A stretch of DNA of 5,811 nt from Deltaproteobacteria bacterium (GTDB lineage: Bacteria > Desulfobacterota > Desulfarculia > Adiutricales > Adiutricaceae), in contig JAIRZX010000438.1 in the NCBI GenBank assembly GCA_031267005.1, positions 1 to 5,811 of the forward strand, given 5' to 3'. A model generated the notes under the pieces. It was given only the letters and a program-made list of their open reading frames with translations. It did not search any database and had not been told where the DNA came from. Below, in pieces: positions 1 to 5,755 of this stretch (the first letter of the stretch is position 1; every line of letters starts with the position of its first letter). The position numbers were made by a program, and so were the translations under genes.

Positions 1-172
1 CGGAATAACCTCCGCAAGCCGTAAACAATCAGCGTTCTAGAGATGAAGCTTCAAATTGGGATGCTCGCCCGCTCCCGCCCCGCTGGCCCCAGCGCACCGG
101 TTTCCGCGAAGAGCCGAAATAAATCGACGGGCAAAGGGGATTAGTATCCGTTCCCGGGCACAAGGGGGGCTT
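1..172. other. no recognisable gene before the repeat array
   Basis: I see no gene here. Open frames crossing it have no ribosome binding site and no recognisable protein motif. The only reason to mark it is that the 22-bp repeat pattern starting near 173 does not extend convincingly upstream. Confidence 0.4.
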
Positions 173-406
173 CCTGTGTCAGGATGGAGTCGTTCTCCAG
201 GCAGGTCTGAGGCAGTCCTGGCGGTGGCTAATGGTGATCCTGTGCAGGCGGGATGGTGTACTGGTCATAGGATTGGCTTCCAGGTGCGGGAGGGAGGATT
301 TCTTGAGGCAGCGGATGTAGGTCCTGGAGCAGGGGGGATGCTACCCTGAGTCAGGGAATGGCGTTCCTGATGGAAGTGGGATGCTGTCCTGGGGCAAGGC
401 CAGAGA
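173..406. repeat. degenerate ~22-bp tandem repeat, about 11 units
   Basis: Units start at about 173, 195, 217, 239, 261, 280, 302, 323, 345, 366 and 388, so most periods are 21-22 bp, with outliers of 19 bp. The best conserved part is CCTG, then two or three bases, then CAGG, followed by a G-rich segment that often contains GGATG. CCTG is exact in units 173, 217, 239, 323, 345, 366 and 388. CAGG follows in units 173, 195, 239, 323 and 345. CCTG/CAGG is itself a small inverted repeat. The units are adjacent without spacers, so this is not CRISPR. The period is not a multiple of three throughout, which argues against a protein repeat. It could be an old minisatellite or an array of protein-binding sites about two helical turns apart. 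The pattern was found by eye. Confidence 0.6.
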
Positions 407-1037
407 CCTGGGGGGGCTTTTCCCCTGTGAACGGATACAGTCTGTTTTTCGTCGAAGGCGTTGCCGACGTAACCGCATATTACCGGCAGGAATGAGGTGT
501 CCAATTGATCTCGTGCAACCGGGCGGACTTCTTGCGGCGGCTTCATGTAATAGCGCTCGCTTACGCTAGGCTTACTCCGTAGCGACCGACGCTGAACGAC
601 CGGGCCTCTCCCTCTCTATACGGAATAGCCAGAGCGGCAAGCCCGCGAAACTAGCGGATCCTCCCTCCCAAGAGCGCCCTCCCCCGCAGTCTTAGATGGG
701 GTTATCGTCTCCGTAGGGAGCAAGTGAGACATCCGAGAGAACTCCGCGTGCGTCTTTCCGAAGCTAACGCTGCCTCTAAGAGGGCTCTTGCGGAGCTTGC
801 GTTCACGTCCGACTCGCCGAAACCGCCGCGGGCCTTACCTCGCCGGGCGGATACCCAAGCTGCTCGGCCTGTCTGAAAGTCTCCCTTCCGCCGGGATGGA
901 TTCGCGACTGGTTCCGAGCCCCGCGCGACTTTCGCCGAGCCTCGCCATAATTCTTGCCTTGGAAATCCTGGGCAGAGTATTCGCCTCCCTGCCCGGCTCA
1001 AGCTCATGCGTCCCTTAAAAGGATCGACGGTGGTCTT
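407..1037. other. GC-rich non-coding or decayed region
   Basis: No recognisable gene. Short open frames exist on both strands, but none has a convincing start, ribosome binding site or family motif. A + strand frame at about 725-870 has a protein-like composition (alternating charged and Ala/Leu residues, for example a SEANAASKRALAEL stretch) and could be a relic of a coding sequence; I cannot name it. Short inverted repeats occur at 551-568 (TAGCG/CGCTA) but are too small to call a function. Confidence 0.4.
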
Positions 1038-1067
1038 AACGCAACAACGCAACTGCACGGTTGCGTT
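1038..1067. repeat. tandem 8-bp direct repeat plus perfect inverted copy (hairpin)
   Basis: AACGCAAC occurs twice back to back (1038-1045 and 1046-1053). After a 6-base loop (TGCACG) comes its exact reverse complement GTTGCGTT (1060-1067). Either direct copy could pair with the inverted copy, giving alternative hairpins. No T-tract follows directly, so it is a poor intrinsic terminator. Its overlap with a possible -35 element suggests an operator or a protein-binding site, which is inference. Confidence 0.55.
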
Positions 1068-1089
1068 TGTCGTCGTAAAAGGGTATATT
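1061..1089 (+). promoter_or_regulatory. possible sigma-70 promoter for the AAA/nuclease gene
   Basis: TTGCGT at 1061-1066 and TATATT at 1084-1089 are separated by 17 bp, the ideal spacing. The -10 matches TATAAT at five of six positions; the -35 is a weaker match to TTGACA at three of six. The -35 lies inside the right arm of the 1046-1067 hairpin. Transcription would begin near 1096, leaving a leader of about 170 bases before the ATG at 1270. This is the best promoter-like sequence in the AT-richer stretch upstream of the gene, but it is predicted from pattern only. Confidence 0.4.
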
Positions 1090-1269
1090 AAATCAGGCTA
1101 AGGTCTTTTTTTGAGAAAAGCTATCTTCGGGGCTTTCTCGATCGAAGCCGGAGCCCGCTTCAGAGTTCCGAAAGTTGCCTGGAGCGTGTTCAGAGCTTGC
1201 GGCCCAACTTGTTCTTTTCCGACTCCGCAGTTACGCCGCTCGTCAATCTCTCAGACTGAGGCCTGCAAC

Positions 1270-2229
1270 ATGACTGAAACCCCCATCATAAAAAATCCTT
1301 TCGGCGTAAACGTGGAGAGCTTTAAACTGCTCATCGACAGCCGTCGCTTATACGTAGACAAGACCGGTTTCATTCACGACCTGATATACGACCCGGAATT
1401 TCAAGTCCCAATCTTTCTTTCGCGTCCCAGGCGATTCGGCAAGACCCTTCTGCTTGACACGATCCAAAGAATCTTCGAGGGCAAACGCGAGCTCTTTTCA
1501 GGACTCGAGATAGAGAAACGCCTCGGGGGTAAGTGGGACATATTTCCGGTGATCCGTATCCCCTTTAACACCATAGGTTCGGACCCTGCCCAGTTCAATG
1601 AATCCTTGTTCCTTCGAATCAAGAATATCGCTTTTTATGATGGCATCTCCCTTGAAGCTCGCAATCCCTCCACCGCCATTGCAGAACTGATCTTGAAGCT
1701 GTCCAGGAGACATCAGTCAGTTTGTCAGCAGAACGGTTCCGATTTTAATCCGCTCGATGAGCGAAACGTAGTGCTTCTCATTGACGAATACGATTTTCCT
1801 CTCATAGGGAACATCGGATATAATACAGAATTAGAGTCGATCAGACTCACGCTTCGCGAATTTTATTCTGCCGTCAAAGGGCTCTCAAATTTTTTACGCT
1901 TTGTTTTAATTGCCGGAATCACTAAATTCAGGCAAATATCGGTGTTCTCGAGCATGAACACTGTTTGCGACATTTCGTTAGATAAGCATTTCTCTACGAT
2001 ATGCGGGTTCACGAAACAAGAGATACAATCAACTTTTTCTCAATATTTAGAGCCTACTCTCTTGGCTTTGAAACAATCTAGAGAACTTTGCCAAAATTCC
2101 ACAGTTGACGACCTTCTAGACAGCATAATTCAATGGTACAACGGTTATTCATGGGACGGGGAATCCAAAGTACTCAATCCTTTATCTGTACTTAGCTTTT
2201 TCAAACATAAATCATTCAAAAATTATTAG
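1270..2229 (+). CDS. AAA-ATPase-like protein, N-terminal part (PF09820 type), ends at tandem amber codons
   Basis: The ATPase half of the AAA-ATPase-like/PD-(D/E)XK family, often found as expanded paralogue sets in host-associated and anaerobic bacteria; its function is unknown. I start it at ATG 1270, where GAGG (1258-1261) gives a ribosome binding site 8 bases upstream. The frame stays open back to a TTG at 1111, but that extension does not resemble the family. From ATG 1270, residues 28-32 are the family motif YVDKT. Residues 52-59 are RPRRFGKT, the family's P-loop variant. Residues 168-175 (VLLIDEYD) are the Walker B segment, 214-219 (IAGITK) match the sensor-like motif, and WYNGYSWDG (289-297) with VLNPLSVL (301-308) matches the family's C-terminal ATPase signature. 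The frame stops just after NY (residues 318-319), where family members usually read NYW. The protein would be 319 residues, with its key ATPase motifs intact and no nuclease domain. GC is lower than in neighbouring DNA, which suggests transfer. Confidence 0.85.
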   Translation: MTETPIIKNPFGVNVESFKLLIDSRRLYVDKTGFIHDLIYDPEFQVPIFLSRPRRFGKTLLLDTIQRIFEGKRELFSGLEIEKRLGGKWDIFPVIRIPFNTIGSDPAQFNESLFLRIKNIAFYDGISLEARNPSTAIAELILKLSRRHQSVCQQNGSDFNPLDERNVVLLIDEYDFPLIGNIGYNTELESIRLTLREFYSAVKGLSNFLRFVLIAGITKFRQISVFSSMNTVCDISLDKHFSTICGFTKQEIQSTFSQYLEPTLLALKQSRELCQNSTVDDLLDSIIQWYNGYSWDGESKVLNPLSVLSFFKHKSFKNY

Positions 2230-2232
2230 TAG
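2227..2232 (+). other. two consecutive in-frame TAG codons splitting the AAA/nuclease gene
   Basis: The frame from ATG 1270 reads N-Y-TAG-TAG-Y-K-T-G and then stays open to 3102, so only these codons separate the halves. The family commonly reads NYW-aromatic-x-TG here, so the first TAG probably replaces TGG (Trp) by one transition. There seems to be one codon more than the usual spacing (family spacing from memory), which would fit triplet slippage in TTATTAGTAGTA. Simple nonsense mutation is most likely. Amber suppression, pyrrolysine decoding or sequencing error cannot be excluded from the window. Confidence 0.85.
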
Positions 2233-2250
2233 TATAAAACCGGGTCCTCC

Positions 2251-3102
2251 TTGCTTACGAGCCGGATATCGCAGAACGATATCGATTATTTTAAGGTGTT
2301 CGACCAAGACCTGTCCTTCATCGATTCTTTCCCTGAAATGGATTTGAACGACTTAAACGCAACCGTGCTCCTCATGCAGGCCGGATACCTTACAGTCAGC
2401 AGCGTTACCGGTACAGGCAACACCGAAAAATACCACCTTGAAATACCTAACAACGAGATCAGGGATTCGATACGCCGGGAACTTTTGGCAGGTTTCCTCG
2501 CTCCACCCAAAACATCAGATTATGAACAATTCCTAAATGAAAAATATATTCAATTTCTCGATGCTTTCGGATCCCGCGACTCTGACAAATGCGAACTGTA
2601 CCTCTCGGCTATCCTAGCCGGAATAATTCAGCGCAATTCTGGGGGCCGAAACGGCCAGCAAGAACCCGTGAGGCAGAACGAATTCTTTTTTAGATCCATA
2701 TTGCAACTTCTCCAGGAATTCGGAAACAGATTATCCATGCCTGAACCATCCTCCGATATAGGCAGGGCCGATCTGGCCGTACAGGGACCTCATAACGAAT
2801 GGGTTGTCATAGAAATGAAGTTCGAGGCAACAGCTATCTCGAATAAGACTGCGGAAATTCCTGTCCCTGACAGCGAAATCGTCATAGGAAAGAGAACCAA
2901 ATTCATAACACGCAAACTCCAAACAATGATAAGAAACGCTTTTCAGCAATTATTACAAAAAAATTATGCGAAAAAATATCTCGGTGAAACCTCTGACGTG
3001 TACGCAGCAGCCGTTGCTGTCTACGGCACGTCTGATGTGATGGTAAGATTCAAAAAAGTTGTCTGGTCCGACAAACAATCCAAAACAATTGCCGTCCTCT
3101 GA
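2251..3102 (+). CDS. PD-(D/E)XK nuclease-like C-terminal part (PF08011 type) of the split AAA protein
   Basis: This continues the frame of the upstream ATPase half after the tandem TAG codons. The open frame begins at 2233; TTG 2251 is the first usable start codon and has no evident ribosome binding site, so independent translation is doubtful. An internal ATG at 2338 is an alternative. Numbering codons from 1270, YHLEIPNNEIRDSI (388-401) matches the family's linker motif before the nuclease. NEFFF contains Glu471. GRADL carries Asp501, and VIEMKF carries Glu515 and Lys517, giving the D...ExK arrangement of PD-(D/E)XK enzymes. AFQQLLQKNYAKKYL (557-571) is the family's conserved helix, often written QIxxKxYxxKY. 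The nuclease core residues therefore look intact. The whole locus would encode about 608 amino acids if both ambers were read through, somewhat long for the family. No substrate is established; a DNA-processing, selfish or defence-like role is only a guess. Confidence 0.75.
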   Translation: MLTSRISQNDIDYFKVFDQDLSFIDSFPEMDLNDLNATVLLMQAGYLTVSSVTGTGNTEKYHLEIPNNEIRDSIRRELLAGFLAPPKTSDYEQFLNEKYIQFLDAFGSRDSDKCELYLSAILAGIIQRNSGGRNGQQEPVRQNEFFFRSILQLLQEFGNRLSMPEPSSDIGRADLAVQGPHNEWVVIEMKFEATAISNKTAEIPVPDSEIVIGKRTKFITRKLQTMIRNAFQQLLQKNYAKKYLGETSDVYAAAVAVYGTSDVMVRFKKVVWSDKQSKTIAVL

Positions 3103-4075
3103 CATTATAACTCCGGGTAACGGAACCTTGAGACATACGCGCGAGGCCATGGCGCTCCCCTTTCGACAGTCAAGGCCCAAAAGCCGTGCTTCTCTCAGGT
3201 CGGCGCGAGCCAGCCACTTCCGGGTACTTTCGTGAAGGCAGTCCGGCGCCGCCGGTCTACCCCTCCCTCCAGCTTCGCATCCCTAACCTTAAACGAACGG
3301 CCTCAAAAACCCCATCCAGCAAAAGCCGCAACCGTTGCTGATTCAATTTCCCGATATCCGCTGTGCCATGGAGTTCCCCGCGCTCCCGGCATCGGCCCGG
3401 AGCCGCTTCATGGCGCTCCCAAAGACGACCGCGTCGGGGGATTCCGGAGCATCCGGCGCGCAAGACTCGGGCGGGAAGCTCGAGTCCCTCCTTGCGGAGT
3501 AAAGCTCACTTTATTGCCGTTGCCGTCCAAGCCATCCGCGACGCCGGCAAGAGCCCGGAGGAAACAAGCTCGAAGCTTAAGCTTGGTTTTCCGAGGACTC
3601 CAGAATACCGAAGGATAACGGCCCAGGCATGTGGCACCCTCCCCCGCCCGGCTTCCGGCTTCCCTTCGCCAAGGCCTAACGCCCGGACGCGCCTCCCGGA
3701 AGCGGGGAGAGGGAAAGAGCCCGTTGTGCAGTCTTGGCGCGATATTTGCGTGGCTTGCTTCAACATGATTTTCCAACTGGCACCCGACGGGCAAACCGGG
3801 AACAATGCGCCTTTTAACCTGGCCCGGGCCTGTCCCTCCCGACCGGCATTTGCCTTTCAGCCGCCGCGGCTCCCCAGCGGCCCGTCCGCGCCCCGTCGGT
3901 CCGGCCCGGCGGCCGCGCCTTAAGCGCCGGAAGGGGACGGCCGCGTTCCCGTGAATCAACTCGGCCCTGAGGCCGCTTTCCCCGGCTTCCCCCCGGAATT
4001 CCCCGTAACTCCCGAAACCCCATTAAGCCCTTAAGCCGCCAGGTTTCAGGCGCTCGCGCCCAAACGCTACACGCC
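3103..4075. other. GC-rich region without a recognisable gene
   Basis: No gene that I can name on either strand, and no clear terminator after the nuclease stop at 3102. Long open frames on both strands are what high GC alone produces; they lack ribosome binding sites and family motifs. A possible small decayed ORF lies at 3368-3600. AAGCTTAAGCTT at 3574-3585 is a perfect 12-bp palindrome. ATGGCGCTCCC occurs twice (3149-3159 and 3410-3420). Confidence 0.4.
3368..3600 (+). pseudogene. possible small decayed ORF, unknown product
   Basis: ATG 3368 opens a 44-codon frame ending at TAA 3500-3502 with GGKLESLLAE. Immediately after, another frame (from about 3501) reads AHFIAVAVQAIRDAGKSPEE and then SSKLKL, which looks like amphipathic-helix coding sequence. 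Joined by a single frameshift the two would form a plausible small protein. I do not recognise a family. There is no ribosome binding site before 3368, so this may be chance in GC-rich DNA. Confidence 0.2.
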
Positions 4076-4127
4076 GCAGCAACGGCAGCGGCAGCGGCAG
4101 CGGCAACGGCAACGGCAACGGCAGCTA
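4076..4127. repeat. hexamer microsatellite, (RCGGCA)n
   Basis: Seven consecutive hexamers, ACGGCA or GCGGCA, occupy 4082-4123, with partial units on each side (GCAGCA at 4076-4081). The A-type and G-type units are grouped rather than mixed: one A, three G, three A. In the frame starting AGC-AAC-GGC it would read Ser/Asn-Gly repeats that end at TAG; on the other strand it gives a poly-Ala/Val run. Neither frame looks like part of a real gene, so I treat it as a slippage-generated simple repeat. Confidence 0.85.
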
Positions 4128-4282
4128 GCCCCCCGCCCCATTTCTCCCCCCGTTCCAAAGCGGCGCCATGCTCCCCCTATTGCTCCAAGCCGCAAGTCCT
4201 CAGGGCCTCAGGGCCAGCTCTCCGAAAGGCGGCTCTAGAACCCCCCGCCGCCCCGGGATGCCATTGCCTGGTGGGTCGAAGC
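4128..4282. other. gap before the recN remnant
   Basis: No feature recognised. An open frame starting at ATG 4168 runs into the recN remnant in the wrong frame for its first part, so its upstream portion is not recN sequence. There is no clear promoter or ribosome binding site for recN in this stretch. Confidence 0.35.
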
Positions 4283-4830
4283 ACGCTAGCCGAACTCCGG
4301 GCACGGAACATAGCCCTCACAGAGACGCTCTCGCTCTCCTTCGGACCTTGGCCAACGTCCTGACCGGGGAGACGGGGGCAGGCAAGAGCGTCCTGGCCGT
4401 GGTCCTGGGGCTCCTCCGGGCGGCAAGACCTCGGCGGACATGGTCCGGGACGGGGCGGGCGCTCTCGCCGCGGAGCCCCTCTTCGCCTTCTCTGGTCCCG
4501 ATTCCTTCGAGGGGCTCTTCGCGACCCAGGGCAAAACCCCTCGGACGAGATCATCCTGAAGAGGACCGTGACCGGACTCCCTGCTGGGAGATCCCTCTCG
4601 CGCCTGAACGACGGCATCCTTACGTTAACCCGGCTGCCCCAGTGGTGCGGGGGGCTCTCGGCGCTCTCCTGGCCAGCGCGACCAGCAGAGCCTGCCGAAC
4701 CCAGCCCGCCAGCTGGACTTCCTGTACGCTTCGCGGGCCTGGGAGCGCTTTTGAAATAAATGGCAGAGTTCGCCGCGCCTGGGAGGCGGCAAGGCTCCGG
4801 CTCGCCGCCGCCGGGAGGGCTCTTCTCGGG
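4283..4830 (+). pseudogene. recN remnant (DNA repair protein RecN), N-terminal third with multiple frameshifts
   Basis: RecN is an SMC-like ATPase acting in repair of DNA double-strand breaks. The remnant is read by changing frame. It starts with LAELRARNIALTETLSLSFGP (4286-4348), then VLTGETGAGKSVLAVVLGLL, whose P-loop GETGAGKS lies at 4366-4389. Next come GGKTSADMVRDGAGALAAE with SGPDSFEGLF (4419 to about 4540), DEIILKRTVTG with LNDGILTLTRL (4544 to about 4630), GQRDQQSLPNPARQLDFLYA (4671-4730), FAGLGALL (4729-4752) and VRRAWEAARLRLAA (to about 4815). This order matches RecN residues 1 to about 190 of some 560. Family members usually begin M-L-A-E-L; here the codon before CTA is ACG (4283-4285), so the start codon seems lost. 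At least five frame changes exclude a functional product. The rest of recN is absent; sequence passes directly into a gspE remnant. The P-loop is intact, so the damage is mostly indels. Confidence 0.85.
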
Positions 4831-4837
4831 AGGTTCG

Positions 4838-5747
4838 AGGCTGGGGCTGGACGTCACGAACCTTGAGCGGCACGTGTTGCTCAATAACGCTTCGGAAATA
4901 AACGGCGAAGACGAGCACATCAAGAACCTAATCGAACTCCTCCCGCCGAGGCCTTCGGCGGGCACGTCCCGGACATCCACCCGGAACCCAAGCGGGACTG
5001 CATGTCGGTCCGCATGCGCTTCGGCGGGGCCCTCAACGAGATGTACAGGCCCCCGCCCACCCCGCCATCGTCCCCCGCATCAAGACCATATCCCGTCTGG
5101 GCATAGCCGGGAGGAGAAAGCGCCAGGGCGGGCCCGTAAAGATAGCGCGCCGCGACTTCGAGGCGGTGGGGCGCGTCTCCGCCGTGCCGGTAGCCTTCGG
5201 GGAAACAGTGGCCATGCGTATCCTGGACCGGGAAGCGCTGTTCCCGGACTTGAAGCCGATGCTCCGCAACAAGGACGGCTTCTCCGCGTGGCAGGAGTTC
5301 GCCCAGCACCCCCACGGCATAATGCCGGTGGCGGGCCCGACCGGAAGCGTCAAGAGCGCCGCGCTTTATTCCGCCCCGCTCCAGATAGCCACCTCGGAGA
5401 TCAACGCCACTGCCGTCGAGGATCGGATAGAGATGGTCCACGAGCAGATGGACCAGATAGGCGTCAAGCCCAAGGGAGGTATCGTGGCATCGCGTTCGGG
5501 AGCATCATCCGCATGATCCTCCGCCAGGACCCCGAAATCATCATAGCAGGGAGAGTTGCGCGACAAGGAGGTTGCCGAAAACGCCGTGCAGGCGGCTTAA
5601 AGGGACCGCCTCGTCGCCTCCACTCTTCGCGTCTGCGACGCCCCTTCGGCTGTGGTCAGCCTGGCCGAGGTGGGCCTGGAGCCTTTCCTGGCCTCTTCCT
5701 CTTCCTCCTCTTCCTCTTCCTCTTCCTCCTCCTCCTCCTCCTCCTCC
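4838..5747 (+). pseudogene. gspE/pilB-type secretion ATPase remnant, N-terminus missing, frameshifted
   Basis: GspE/PilB are hexameric cytoplasmic ATPases powering type II secretion or type IV pilus assembly. The remnant begins without the N-terminal domain, at LGLDVTNLERHVLLNNAS then EDEHIKNLIELL (to 4942). It shifts frame to EAFGGHVPDIHPEPKRD and VRMRFGGALNEMYRPP (4948 to about 5057), and again to HPAIVPRIKTISRL, then VSAVPVAFGETVAMRILDRE (5058-5516). The P-loop at 5334-5357 reads GPTGSVKS, with Val for the invariant Gly. VEDRIEMVHEQ follows, with Arg for the usual Pro. A shift gives AFGSIIRMILRQDPEIII (5492-5545), the Walker B region. A last shift gives GELRDKEVAENAVQAA (5550-5597), a TAA at 5598-5600, then DRLVASTLRVCDAPSAVVSLAEVGLEPFLA up to 5693, running into a serine-codon repeat. 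The VEPFL and VEDPIEMV-like wording resembles GspE more than PilB. Indels, a stop and substitutions at invariant residues mean it is not functional. Confidence 0.85.
5692..5747. repeat. (TCY)n pyrimidine microsatellite, 18 serine codons
   Basis: An uninterrupted 56-base pyrimidine run. In the gspE frame it is 18 consecutive Ser codons (5694-5747), first TCT/TCC mixtures and then only TCC. It starts exactly where family members have a short Ser pair after EPFL and one or two residues, so slippage from native TCT-TCC codons is plausible. A homopurine-homopyrimidine tract of this kind can form triplex DNA. Confidence 0.9.
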
Positions 5748-5755
5748 GCCACCGC

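Noticed and set aside
173..406. CRISPR array
   Set aside because: The units are contiguous and degenerate with no unique spacers, and no cas gene is present.
410..427. GGGG-CTTTT-CCCC hairpin as a terminator
   Set aside because: The stem is only four base pairs, no T-tract follows the stem, and no gene ends upstream of it on either strand.
1046..1067. Intrinsic terminator from the AACGCAAC/GTTGCGTT hairpin
   Set aside because: No T-tract follows the stem directly; the T7 run at 1104-1110 is about 37 bases away.
1111..1269. In-frame extension of the AAA gene back to a TTG start at 1111
   Set aside because: The extra 53 residues do not resemble the family, there is no clear ribosome binding site before the TTG, and ATG 1270 has GAGG at good spacing and starts where family members usually start.
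3149..3420. Pair of ATGGCGCTCCC 11-mers as a possible attachment or mobile-element repeat
   Set aside because: Similarity stops at 11 bases, flanks differ, and no integrase or transposase is nearby, so chance in GC-rich DNA is enough.
3814..4158. Minus-strand gene with an Ala/Val-rich segment
   Set aside because: The segment is just the translation of the hexamer microsatellite and no motif or ribosome binding site supports a gene.
4168..4866. Intact 232-codon gene
   Set aside because: Only fragments of this frame match RecN; the rest of the RecN similarity lies in the other two frames, so the frame is a by-product of high GC across a pseudogene.
4177..4980. Long minus-strand open frame of 267 codons
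   Set aside because: It is antisense to the recN and gspE remnants, rich in Arg, Pro, Gly and Ser, and has no recognisable domain.
4283..5693. Frameshifts in recN and gspE as sequencing errors only
   Set aside because: Some shifts do lie near C or G runs, but an 8-bp insertion, an in-frame TAA, a lost start codon and substitutions at invariant residues point to real decay. Read inspection would still be useful.
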